A DNA stretch of 64,000 bases from Hyalangium ruber (GTDB lineage Bacteria > Myxococcota > Myxococcia > Myxococcales > Myxococcaceae), in the NCBI RefSeq assembly GCF_034259325.1, contig NZ_JAXIVS010000023.1, forward strand, positions 62,001 through 126,000, in the 5' to 3' direction. A program made the translations under genes and the position numbers. Positions 17,851 through 26,098 of the stretch are shown piece after piece. The notes beneath the pieces are model-generated. The model saw only the letters and a program-made list of their open reading frames with translations. It did no database searches and had not been told where the DNA came from. Each line of letters begins with the position of its first letter. The stretch's first letter is position 1.

Positions 17851-19278
17851 ATGGACGCGTCCACCCCGCCCAGCCCCTCCGCTGCCCTGAACCCCACCGT
17901 GCTCTGGGTGGCGGCCGGCTCGGCCGTGCTCTTCATCTTCTGCGCCTTCAGCGCCTTCTTGTTGATGACGCAGACCGAGCCGCTCTCGGAGCGACTGGCG
18001 CGCGAGGCCCAGGCCATCGAGGGCATTGCCTGGCCACGCCCCTCCCATGTCACCCCCGCGCCACCGGGGACGTTCGCCCAGGCCCTCACCCCGCTGCTGC
18101 CCGCGCTCAACGCGCTGCCCGAGCTGGCGCCGTCCCTGCGAGCCAGTCCCCACCTCGACGCGGAGTCCGAGGGCGAGTCCGAGGCCTACTCGGATGCCTA
18201 TGACGCGCTCGAGGAGCAGTGCCAGGCCGTGTCCCGGGGCGAGGCCCCGCTGTCCGCCGCGCCGGGGGCCTGCCTGGAGGTGCTCCACAAGAGCCGGGAG
18301 CTGCTCCACCGGGTGCTGGTCGCCACGCGCGTCGAGGTGGGGGGCCTTCCAGCGAGCATGGGCGGCCTGGCCCGCCCCGCCGACCTGCTGGACCCGACGC
18401 GGATGAACTCCCTCAAGCGCGTGGTGGAGCTGGCCGCGCTGGAGACGCGGGTGCTCGGCGCCGAGGGCCGACCGGAGGAGGCGGTGGACACCTGTCTGGA
18501 CGCGCTGGCCCTGAGCCGCGAGCTGAGCCTCGGCGGAGGCATGTATGGCCGGGCGCTGTCCGCCTCCTGCCACGAGTTCCTCTTCCAGCCGTGCGCGCAG
18601 GCGTTGGACGTGGCGCCCCGGGAGCGCCAACGCCTGGCCCTGGAGCAGCTCGCCCGGCTCCGTCAGGGCTTCCCGCCCCTGTCCGCCGTGCTCCGCGAAG
18701 AGTCCGTCTACGAGCAGCTCAGCGCCTATGGCGATCTGGTCTCCCCCCCCGCCTTCGACCTGCTGCCGCCCCAGAGCCAGGAGCTCGTCACGCCCCATGA
18801 CTCCTGGATGTTCGCCTATGCCCGCTCGAGCAGACACCCGCGGCTGCGGCCCTACGAGTGGCGCCGCAACGCGGCCCTGTTCGACGCGATGGTGGCCGCG
18901 GCGGACCTTCCCCCCGAGCAGCGCCGCGAGGCCTTCCTCGCCATCGACGAGAACACGGGCCTCCTGCCTGGAGAGCACCGTTGGCGCGCCAAGGACTACC
19001 ACGATCAGGCCGAGACGTTCGCCGCGCAGCCCCTCCAGGCGCTGGCACTCGCGGCCCTGGTGGAGGTGGACCTCGCGCGCGCCGAGCAAGGCGCCTGGCC
19101 CGAGGTGCTCTCACCCGAGCTGGAGGCCGCCTTCTGGCTCGACCCCGAGAGCGACTTCGAGGCCTGGCTGGTCCCGCGTGACGCCAGGCTGGGGGTGGAG
19201 GAGCTGCGCCTCACGGCGGGCACAGCCCCCTCGGCCCCCCCCGGCCCTGCCTACGCTGGCGGAGGCGGGTTGCGGTAG
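17851..19278 (+). CDS. Membrane-anchored protein of unknown function (tandem paralogue 2)
   Basis: The 475-residue protein has a proline-rich 15-residue cytoplasmic tail, a single transmembrane helix (VLWVAAGSAVLFIFCAFSAFLL) and a periplasmic domain. The domain is clearly homologous to the upstream gene product: IAWPRPSHVTPAPPGTF, EAVDTCLDALALSRE, PCAQALDVAPRERQRLALEQ, RQGFPPLS, VEVDLARAEQGAWP. It is about 50 residues longer, with an acidic insert (ESEGESEAYSDAYDALEE) after the shared N-terminal motif. Start ATG 17851 is 3 bases after the previous stop, so the two are co-transcribed. No catalytic motif is recognised. The 3' end overlaps the convergent oxygenase gene by 28 bases. Confidence 0.75.
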   Translation: MDASTPPSPSAALNPTVLWVAAGSAVLFIFCAFSAFLLMTQTEPLSERLAREAQAIEGIAWPRPSHVTPAPPGTFAQALTPLLPALNALPELAPSLRASPHLDAESEGESEAYSDAYDALEEQCQAVSRGEAPLSAAPGACLEVLHKSRELLHRVLVATRVEVGGLPASMGGLARPADLLDPTRMNSLKRVVELAALETRVLGAEGRPEEAVDTCLDALALSRELSLGGGMYGRALSASCHEFLFQPCAQALDVAPRERQRLALEQLARLRQGFPPLSAVLREESVYEQLSAYGDLVSPPAFDLLPPQSQELVTPHDSWMFAYARSSRHPRLRPYEWRRNAALFDAMVAAADLPPEQRREAFLAIDENTGLLPGEHRWRAKDYHDQAETFAAQPLQALALAALVEVDLARAEQGAWPEVLSPELEAAFWLDPESDFEAWLVPRDARLGVEELRLTAGTAPSAPPGPAYAGGGGLR

Positions 19279-19961
19279 ATGTCCTCCGAGCGGTGGTAGA
19301 GCACCCAGGAGGTGATGATGTACTTGTCGCCCGACTCCGGCTTGTTGCCACGGTGGGTGTGGGTGAAGCCCGCGGGGAAGATGATCATCCGGCCCGCCTT
19401 CGATTCCACCTTGCGCTTCTGGTAGTAGAACTCGGTCTCGCCGCCCTTGCTGACGTCGTTCAGGTAGAACTGGAACGCCAGCACCCGGTGCAGCGGCTCG
19501 CACTTCGCGTCCTGCGGGTAGATCTCCGAGTGCCAGTGCGGATAGCCCCCCGAGCTCTTGATGTACTTCTGCACGTTGAGCATGCCGTAGCGGTAGAAGC
19601 TGCCGATGAGCTGATCCAGCAGCGGATCGCCCAGCTCGGCGAAGTTCTCCTCGTTGAGCGTCACCATGCGGCCCGTCTTCGGGTGCTTGAGGGAGGGAGA
19701 GACGGCGCCAATCAACGTGTAGAGGTACTTGCGCAGGTAGCTGCGCAGCGGCGGGAAGGCCTTCTCCATCAGCAGCCGGACGGTGGCCTCCCACTCGGGC
19801 ACCAGGTTGATGGTCAGGTCGAAGCTGTCCTTCTTCTCCAGGTCCACGCCATGACCCGTGCGCCCCCGGTGTACCTGGGGACTCTTGTTGAACCTTTGGA
19901 TGATGTCCTCGCAGAGCTTGGGCTCCAGGGCACCGTCATGGATCTCGATGAAGTCGGTCAT
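19251..19961 (-). CDS. 2-oxoglutarate/Fe(II) oxygenase, prolyl-4-hydroxylase type
   Basis: From ATG 19961 (236 residues) the product shows the double-stranded beta-helix of P4H-type oxygenases. The iron ligands are read as His144 and Glu146 in HWHSEIYP and His201 or His203 in GFTHTHRG. Lys213 (or a neighbouring basic residue) probably binds 2-oxoglutarate. VLAFQFYLNDVSKGGETEFYY and GRMIIFPAGFTHTHRG are the hallmark strands of the family. The second ligand is Glu rather than the common Asp, a known variant. Hydroxylation of a protein or small-molecule substrate is likely; the substrate is unknown. A longer upstream reading (to 20177) adds low-complexity residues without family similarity and is rejected. 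Confidence 0.78.
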   Translation of the reverse strand: MTDFIEIHDGALEPKLCEDIIQRFNKSPQVHRGRTGHGVDLEKKDSFDLTINLVPEWEATVRLLMEKAFPPLRSYLRKYLYTLIGAVSPSLKHPKTGRMVTLNEENFAELGDPLLDQLIGSFYRYGMLNVQKYIKSSGGYPHWHSEIYPQDAKCEPLHRVLAFQFYLNDVSKGGETEFYYQKRKVESKAGRMIIFPAGFTHTHRGNKPESGDKYIITSWVLYHRSEDIYRNPPPPA

Positions 19962-20064
19962 GAGCAGAGAGGAAGGGGTGGGATTCCCACGGTCGATTAT
20001 AGTGGCCGCCCTCTCGGCGAATCCACCGTCCCCGGTGTACCGAGAGCCCTCGAGGTCACCCCGA

Positions 20065-20856
20065 ATGCGCCGCCTCCTCGTCCTGTGTGCAACCCTGGCC
20101 TGCGTCGGAGGTTGCTCCTGCGAGGGCAAGCCCGCGCCCATCGCCTCCGTCATTGACTCGGGGCCGGCGGCGAGCAAGGCACAGCCGGCTCCCCCCGCGG
20201 CGCAGGAGCCTCCAGCAGAGGCGCCCGTTCCCGAACAGGCGATGCAGCTCCACTCCCAGGGCCGGGAGCACGGCGAGGCGGGCCGATACGACGAGGCGCT
20301 CCAGGCCTTCCAGCAGGCCCAGGCGGCTGCCCCGAGCTGGCCGATGCCCCTCTACGACACAGGCTACACCTTCGTATTGATGGGGGAGACGGCCAAGGCG
20401 CTGCTGGTCTACGAGCAGGTGGACAAGCTGTCGCCCCAGGGCTTCTCCCAGAGCAAGAAGATGCTCGACAGCCTGCGGCGGGAGCAGGACGGCCGCGTGC
20501 CGAAGGGGACACTGCGCGAGTACTTCGAGGTGCAGCGCCTGCGGGACCTGGACGAGGTACGGCGCCGGCTGGAGGCGCTGACGAAGAAGGCGCCGGCGTT
20601 CGTACTCGCCTGGCAGGACCTCGCCATGTCCGCGGAGGACCCCGCCGAGGGGGCGGGGCTGGTGGACAAGACGCTGGCCCTGCAGCCGGACGTGGAGACG
20701 CGAGGCGAGCTGCTGGTACACAAGGGCGTGCTGCTCCAGCGGCGCGGCGACGGGGAGGCCGCGCGCAAACAGTTCCAGGCGGTCATCGATGACGCCTCCC
20801 TGCTGCCGAGCACCCACGCACTGGCGCGGGAGATGCTCAACGCGCCCGGCCTCTGA
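20065..20856 (+). CDS. TPR-containing lipoprotein
   Basis: The 263-residue product starts MRRLLVLCATLACVGGC, a lipoprotein signal with lipobox VGGC (Cys17). A low-complexity Pro/Ala linker (to about residue 60) is followed by TPR units: LHSQGREHGEAGRYDEALQAFQQA, PLYDTGYTFVLMGETAKALLVYEQV and LLVHKGVLLQRRGDGEAARKQFQAV. It is a likely surface or periplasmic scaffold. The ATG at 20065 is chosen because the signal peptide begins there; the reading frame continues upstream over the oxygenase gene without meaning. Its 3' end converges with the Cys-rich lipoprotein gene 30 bases away. Confidence 0.75.
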   Translation: MRRLLVLCATLACVGGCSCEGKPAPIASVIDSGPAASKAQPAPPAAQEPPAEAPVPEQAMQLHSQGREHGEAGRYDEALQAFQQAQAAAPSWPMPLYDTGYTFVLMGETAKALLVYEQVDKLSPQGFSQSKKMLDSLRREQDGRVPKGTLREYFEVQRLRDLDEVRRRLEALTKKAPAFVLAWQDLAMSAEDPAEGAGLVDKTLALQPDVETRGELLVHKGVLLQRRGDGEAARKQFQAVIDDASLLPSTHALAREMLNAPGL

Positions 20857-20886
20857 ACCGGAGGGAGCCCTCCGCCGGTGCCGATG

Positions 20887-22155
20887 CTATGGGAGGCAGA
20901 GAGCCGTGCATCGCCGGTCCGGACCACACTGGCCACTGCGGCAGATGCAGCTCTCGATGCCTGAGTGGGTGGAGCAGGCACAAGGCTCTCCAGCCTCCGG
21001 GAGGCGGACACAGAATCCGCTCTCGCTACACGCGTGCGCGGATTCGCAGTAGGGGGCAACCGGAGCACACGGCTGGCCCTCTCCCGGGAAGGCCCGGCAA
21101 CGGGAGTTCTCGCAGAACAGCGCGAACTTGCAGTCGGAATGGAGCTGGCAGGCGTCGCCTTCATTGCCTCGCGCGGTACAGCGCTCGTCGCGGCAAGAGA
21201 GCCCTGCTTCGCAGCTACGAGCAGACAGGGTGCAGCTCGCTCCCCGCGGTTCGAGCGGCATACAGGCGTCACCGCAATACCCACTGGGGACACAGCTGGA
21301 ACCATAGGTGCCGCACGACTCGCCCAGGGCCGCGCGAGCCTGTACACACCGGCCACCGGCTGAAAGCGGAGCCGCATCACATTTCAGCTCCGGACGGCAC
21401 CCGCACTGCGCATCCACCCGGTGGAGCGGGCAGATGCAGGACTGCCCCAGCTCATGGCGCGGCTGGCAGACGAACGTGTTGTCCGCACGGGCGGCGCAGA
21501 GCGCATTCGGCCCGCATGCGTCACCTTCGCAGGGCTCCCCCATCTGGCGATAGGCCACGCACCTTCCAGGACAGGTCGTCAGCTCGCAGAAGGAGCCGGG
21601 CACGCAGTCGATGGCCTGCCCGCAGACGCCGCCAGGCTCGCTCCTGCCCTCGAAGACGGTCCGACACACCGCCAGGCTGGGAGGCTCCGGAGTGAGTACC
21701 TCTTGGAAGAGATTCGCCTCGTAGGCATAGAAGCCGTGGAAGCCCTCCCCACACCCGAGTGTCTCCAGGTAGCGGGTCACGCACTCTCGCGCGCGGGTTC
21801 CGCTGTAGGTGACACGGCCGGAGGTAACGCTGTGAGCGATCGATTCCCGTGGGCAGAGCTCGGCCAGCCGGCGGACACAGCCTGGCATCTTGGACTCCTC
21901 CACCATGCCGCACCTCACGCGCCGGCTGCACTCCTCCGTCGCGAAGGTCTCGCACCAGTCCCCCAGTGCGATGCACGAGTCCCCGGTGGTCTCACAGGAC
22001 TCCGGGCCAGAGCCACCATCGTCCCTCCCCCCTCCTCCACCTCCGCCGCGATCCGGACAGCCTGTGAGCAGGGTCACGGCGCAGAGCACCACGCACAACG
22101 CTCGACTCACCGCCACGGCACTCTGTACCTCTTGGATCCACCGCCAGCCGCTCAT
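20887..22155 (-). CDS. Cysteine-rich lipoprotein
   Basis: From ATG 22155 (422 residues) the product has a lipoprotein signal (SRALCVVLCAVTLLTGC, Cys about 32), a Gly/Asp-rich spacer, then more than 40 cysteines. They sit in short repeated units of the form G..C......C..G..C (CGQAIDCVPGSFCE, GEPCEGDACGPNALC, GESCGTYGSSCVPSGYC, GNEGDACQLHSDCKFALFC). Such Dickkopf-like disulfide-rich repeats are frequent in myxobacterial surface lipoproteins, with no defined function. An AGAAGG sequence 8 bases before the ATG supports the start. It follows the amylase gene on the same strand after a 38-base gap and may be co-transcribed. Confidence 0.72.
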   Translation of the reverse strand: MSGWRWIQEVQSAVAVSRALCVVLCAVTLLTGCPDRGGGGGGGRDDGGSGPESCETTGDSCIALGDWCETFATEECSRRVRCGMVEESKMPGCVRRLAELCPRESIAHSVTSGRVTYSGTRARECVTRYLETLGCGEGFHGFYAYEANLFQEVLTPEPPSLAVCRTVFEGRSEPGGVCGQAIDCVPGSFCELTTCPGRCVAYRQMGEPCEGDACGPNALCAARADNTFVCQPRHELGQSCICPLHRVDAQCGCRPELKCDAAPLSAGGRCVQARAALGESCGTYGSSCVPSGYCGDACMPLEPRGASCTLSARSCEAGLSCRDERCTARGNEGDACQLHSDCKFALFCENSRCRAFPGEGQPCAPVAPYCESAHACSESGFCVRLPEAGEPCACSTHSGIESCICRSGQCGPDRRCTALCLP

Positions 22156-22193
22156 CGGAGGCCTTCTGGCAGGCAAGCGCCCTCCTCCAGAAC

Positions 22194-25100
22194 TCAAGGT
22201 TTCAGGAAGGGACCATCACTGCCGATCTTTCCCGGCGCCGGGTTGCCCGGCAGGTCGAGCACATACACCCGCAGGTTGCCCTTGCCGGTGGCGCTGGCGG
22301 TCAGTGTGCCACCCGCCACGGTCTTCACATCTCCGGTGATGGCATCCTTGTAGGTGCCGTTCGGGATTCCCGTGAAGGTGGCGCCGCCGGAGACGGTGAC
22401 CAGCACGAAGCTGTCCACGCCCCGGGCCGAGTCCGTGAAGCGGCGCTTGAAGGCCATGCCCCCCGTGACACCTTCGGTGGAGTACTGGCCCTTCTGGAGC
22501 GCGGGGATCCTCCGCCGGAGCTGGTTCAGCCGCTGCAGGTGCCTGGCCAGTGGCTTGCTCAGCGTCTCCGCGACCTTGCCGGAGGCGGAGGACACCACGC
22601 CGAAGTCCGAGGCCGTCACGCTCCCCTCGAGGTTCGCTCCGTAGTAGGCACGACCGGTGGTGGCCAGCGCGCACGTGGGGCCGCAGTCGATCCGCTGGCC
22701 CGCCTGGAACTCGATCTCCGAGCCGTAATACAGGGTCGGGATGCCACGGAAGGTCCACATCAGGCTCATGTTCTCGGCCCAGGCCTCCGTGCCGCCCGCG
22801 TAGCGGGTGGAGGACTTGTTGGGGCCGTAGTCGTGGGAGTCCACGTACACCACGTTGTAGGTGGCGTCGTTGTAGCTGTCGTCCGAGTCCTTGCCGTTCC
22901 AGAAGGCGTTGCTGGCCTCGCCGAAGTTCATGTGCATGCGCATGTCGATGATGCTCATGCCGGAGAACTGGCTGTGATCCGGGGCGTGGTAGCTGTTGCC
23001 CTGGAGGAAGGCGTTGGTGGAGGTGGGCTGGCTGCCCGTGCCCATTGCCTGCTCGTAGTTGTACTGCTCCAGCGCGGCCGCCGTGTCATCCGCGCTGTAT
23101 GTCCTGCGCTCCTTCCAGGTGAAGAACTGCGCCGAGTGGTTGGGCGAGCCTCGATTCCACTTGTCGTTCACGAACGAGCCCACCTCGCCGAACATGAAGA
23201 AGTCCCGCCCCTTGGCGCCAAACTGTTGCTCTGCGTGCTGGCGAGCCGCGGGCAGGAAGCGCCGGTTCCACGTCACGCGCGGGATGTGGACCGCCGTGTC
23301 GATGCGGAAGCCGTCCACTCCCATGTCGATGTACTTGTTGTACACGCCGATGAGGAAGTTCTGGACGGGCGCGCTCTCGGTGTTGAAGTCCGCCAGGTCC
23401 TCGTGGATCCAGCAACTGCGCGAGTCCTCTCCCTCCCAGTTGCCGATCCAGCACTGGTGGAAGTACTGCGCCGGGAACATGCCGGAGGTGGGGTTCGGCC
23501 ACTGGCAGTTGTAGATGCGATAGCCCTCCTGGCTATAGCTCCCCGTCGGCACGCCCCAGTTGCGACAGGTGTTGCCCGCGGGCTCCGCCGTCGACCACAG
23601 GTCCCCGTTGTAATAAGACTTGCCGGTGTTCGGATCGACGGTCAGCCCGTCGTACTCGAGCCCGGGCACTGGCGCGTCGTAGAACCAGCTCCACTGGCTG
23701 TCGCGCACCCCGTACACCTTGGCGTTCCACAGTCCTTTGGCACCCCAGCGGCTGGAGTGGTTGTAGACCACGTCCTGGATGACCTTGAGGCCCTTGGCGT
23801 GGGCCGCGTTGATCAGATCCTGATACGAGGCGCCCGACGACTCCAGGCGCGGATCCACCCGGTTGAAGTCCCAGGCGTGATAGCCGTGGTAGTCATAGTC
23901 CGAGCGGTTGAGCACCACCGGGGTGATCCAGATGGCGGAGAAGCCCAGGGCCTTGATGTAGTCCAGCTTCTGGATCAGCCCCTTGAAGTCCCCGCGGAAC
24001 ATGGGGTCGTTGTTGGCGGCGTTGCCCGACTTCACGTGCATGCTGCCGCCACGGTTGTTGGACGGGTCGCCGTCGTAGAACCGGGCGGTCAGCACGAAGT
24101 AGATGGCGTCCTCGCGGATGTCCCCTCCGAGCGGCTGCCCGGGAGGAGGCGGCGGCGGCGCGCTGCCCGTGGTGGCCGAGGCCGAGGCGCTGGCGGCGGA
24201 CGTGTTGCCGGCCGCGTCGAGGGCCTTCACCGTGTAGCTGTAGGTCGTCTGGGGCTCCAGGCCGGTGTCGCTGTAGCTGGTGAGGGTGGAGGTCGCCGTC
24301 TTCGGCCCGAGGGTTCCTCCCGTCCGGGAGATCTCATAGCCCGTCACGCCGCGATCGTCGGTCGAGGCGCTCCAGCCCAGATCGATGCGCGTCTGTGTCG
24401 CCGAGGCGGTGACTCCCGAGGGCGTCGAGGGAGGCGTGGTGTCCGGCGGCAGGACCACGCACGGCGTCGTGGCGTTCGGGGTGACGACGCCATCCTTCAC
24501 GCGGATCAGTCCCGTGCCGAGGGAGTAGTCCGCGCCACCGTTGTTGTCCCAGCTCCCATTGCTGTTGAACGCGGCCTTCATGCCGGTGGCCGAGCCCAGG
24601 TTGATCGTCTTCTTGACCCAGTCGGTGCAGGCCGGCTCGTTCATCGCCACGCCTGGCACGGGAGTCCACGCGCCACCGGTGGGCGCGTAGTGGATGTTGA
24701 CCGCGCTCCAGCCGCGCGTGCGGGTGTAGTAGTAGACCTCGGCCTGGCTGGCGGCGGGCGTCGTCACCGACAACGCGCTGCTCGCCGCGGACACGTTGCC
24801 TGCCGCATCCACGGCCTTCACGGTATAGGAATAGGACGTGCCCGGCGTCAGGCCCGAGTCGGTGTAGCTCGCGCCGCTGGGCGTGCCGACCGTGGCGCCG
24901 TTGCGGAGCACCTCGTAGCGCGTCACCCCCACGTTGTCGGTGGACGGCGTCCACGAGAGCGCGACGGAGCTCGGGGTCAGCGCGCCCGGGCTGAGGCCCG
25001 TGGGCACCGTGGGCGGCTGGGTGTCCGCAGCGCAGGGAGTCCCCGCGTTGGCGAGCAGCTGGCCGTTCTTGATCTGATGCGTCCCCTGGGTGGGCAGGAC

Positions 25101-25397
25101 GTAGTTGGCGCCGGACTGGTTGTTGTAGTTGTCCCAGCGGTTCTGGCCATCGTTGAGGACGGCCTGGAAGGTGCTGCCAGTTCCCGTGGTGAGGACCTTG
25201 GCGACCCAGCCCGTGCAGGCCGACTCCATCAGGGTGCCCGGCACGCTCGTCCAGCTCCCGCTGGCGTCATGGTGGAGATAGGCGCTGCTCCAGCCCTTGT
25301 AGGGCGTGTAGTAGTAGACCGTCGCCGTACCGGCCGCCGCGGGCAGGCTCACTCCCAGCAGCAGCCCCATCAAGGCACAAGCTCTCCACCGCGTCAT
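22194..25397 (-). CDS. Secreted multidomain alpha-amylase (CBM25-FN3-CBM25-FN3-GH13)
   Basis: The 1067-residue extracellular enzyme hydrolyses starch or related alpha-glucans. A signal peptide occupies residues 1-22. Starch-binding CBM25-like modules lie at about 25-115 (VYYYTPYKGWSSAYLHH) and 219-312 (VYYYTRTRGWSAVNIHY). Each is followed by a fibronectin type III domain (about 128-214 and 322-411), then a proline linker and the GH13 catalytic domain from about 425. Catalytic residues are visible: region I DVVYNH (542-547), nucleophile Asp700 in GFRID, acid/base Glu738 in MFGEVG, and transition-state Asp856 in VDSHD. A GGAGGA ribosome-binding site precedes ATG 25397. The enzyme would let a scavenging or predatory soil bacterium use polysaccharide. 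Confidence 0.93.
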   Translation of the reverse strand: MTRWRACALMGLLLGVSLPAAAGTATVYYYTPYKGWSSAYLHHDASGSWTSVPGTLMESACTGWVAKVLTTGTGSTFQAVLNDGQNRWDNYNNQSGANYVLPTQGTHQIKNGQLLANAGTPCAADTQPPTVPTGLSPGALTPSSVALSWTPSTDNVGVTRYEVLRNGATVGTPSGASYTDSGLTPGTSYSYTVKAVDAAGNVSAASSALSVTTPAASQAEVYYYTRTRGWSAVNIHYAPTGGAWTPVPGVAMNEPACTDWVKKTINLGSATGMKAAFNSNGSWDNNGGADYSLGTGLIRVKDGVVTPNATTPCVVLPPDTTPPSTPSGVTASATQTRIDLGWSASTDDRGVTGYEISRTGGTLGPKTATSTLTSYSDTGLEPQTTYSYTVKALDAAGNTSAASASASATTGSAPPPPPPGQPLGGDIREDAIYFVLTARFYDGDPSNNRGGSMHVKSGNAANNDPMFRGDFKGLIQKLDYIKALGFSAIWITPVVLNRSDYDYHGYHAWDFNRVDPRLESSGASYQDLINAAHAKGLKVIQDVVYNHSSRWGAKGLWNAKVYGVRDSQWSWFYDAPVPGLEYDGLTVDPNTGKSYYNGDLWSTAEPAGNTCRNWGVPTGSYSQEGYRIYNCQWPNPTSGMFPAQYFHQCWIGNWEGEDSRSCWIHEDLADFNTESAPVQNFLIGVYNKYIDMGVDGFRIDTAVHIPRVTWNRRFLPAARQHAEQQFGAKGRDFFMFGEVGSFVNDKWNRGSPNHSAQFFTWKERRTYSADDTAAALEQYNYEQAMGTGSQPTSTNAFLQGNSYHAPDHSQFSGMSIIDMRMHMNFGEASNAFWNGKDSDDSYNDATYNVVYVDSHDYGPNKSSTRYAGGTEAWAENMSLMWTFRGIPTLYYGSEIEFQAGQRIDCGPTCALATTGRAYYGANLEGSVTASDFGVVSSASGKVAETLSKPLARHLQRLNQLRRRIPALQKGQYSTEGVTGGMAFKRRFTDSARGVDSFVLVTVSGGATFTGIPNGTYKDAITGDVKTVAGGTLTASATGKGNLRVYVLDLPGNPAPGKIGSDGPFLKP

Positions 25398-25508
25398 CGA
25401 GTCCTCCTCTGGGCGTTGATCAGAGTTCGCTCAGAGTGAAGATCTTTAAAACGGCTTTCAATGGAAAGTTTGTTTTACGCGAACCGCTTCCGGTACTCCC
25501 GTGGCGAG

Positions 25509-25976
25509 TCAGCTCCTTGGCTGCTGGAGCTGCTGGATGACTCCCAGCGCCTCGGTGACGTGGCGCTTGGCGTTGAACTGGGAGTTGAAGATGTGCCGGA
25601 TGGTCCCTTCCCGGTCGATGACGTACGTCACCCGCCCGGGAAGCAGCCCCAGCGTGCTCGGTACGCCGTACTCCTTGCGCACCTTGGCGCCCTCGTCGCT
25701 CACCAACGTGAACGGGAGCCGGTGTCTCGAGGAGAACGACTCGTGGGAGGCCGTCGACTGCGAGCTGATTCCGACGACTTCGGCGCCGGCCTCCTTGAAA
25801 GCCTCGTAGGAGTCCCGGAACGAGCAGGCCTGCGCGGTGCAACCCGGCGTGTCGTCCTTGGGGTAGAAGTAGAGGACCACCGCTGTCTTCTGGAGCAGGT
25901 CCTGCAGACGCACGGGAGTGCCGTCCTGCTTCGGCAGCGTGAAGTCCGGGGCCTTGTCGCCAATCTTCAGGGTCAT
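25509..25976 (-). CDS. bcp: Thioredoxin-dependent thiol peroxidase (Bcp/PrxQ peroxiredoxin)
   Basis: The 155-residue cytoplasmic peroxidase reduces H2O2 and organic hydroperoxides with thioredoxin. DDTPGCTAQACSFRD carries peroxidatic Cys46 and the resolving Cys51 five residues later, the hallmark of the Bcp/PrxQ subgroup. LYFYPKDDTPGCT and the later YVIDREGTIRHIF also fit. Length is normal. The ATG at 25976 is preceded by AGGAG. The longer upstream reading starts within the intergenic hairpin region and is rejected. It lies between the amylase and lectin genes on the same strand but with its own flanking intergenic regions, so it is probably monocistronic. Confidence 0.92.
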   Translation of the reverse strand: MTLKIGDKAPDFTLPKQDGTPVRLQDLLQKTAVVLYFYPKDDTPGCTAQACSFRDSYEAFKEAGAEVVGISSQSTASHESFSSRHRLPFTLVSDEGAKVRKEYGVPSTLGLLPGRVTYVIDREGTIRHIFNSQFNAKRHVTEALGVIQQLQQPRS

Positions 25977-26045
25977 GAGGACGGCTCCTGCCGTCTGGAG
26001 TTCGAGCCCTGAACTAACACACCCCCCGTGAATTCGCATCCACCA

Positions 26046-26082
26046 GGAGCCGGGCCTGCGCGCTCGTGGCAGGCCCAGCTCC
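26046..26082. terminator. Strong hairpin downstream of the lectin gene
   Basis: GGAGC-C-GGGCCTGC and GCAGGCCC-A-GCTCC form a 13-bp stem with one C.A mismatch around a 9-base loop. It starts 16 bases after the stop of the C-type-lectin gene (minus strand). No clear T-run follows, which is common for terminators in high-GC genomes. Likely ends lectin transcription before bcp. Confidence 0.55.
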
Positions 26083-26098
26083 TCCAGGACGGCAGTGC

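Noticed and set aside
16450..19089. Minus-strand open frame of 879 codons opposite the tandem paralogues
   Set aside because: Low-complexity composition with no motif. The plus-strand genes show conserved paralogous segments and helices.
22539..25439. Plus-strand open frame of 966 codons opposite the amylase gene
   Set aside because: The minus strand has a complete GH13 catalytic triad. The plus reading is Val/Arg/Ala-rich without motifs.
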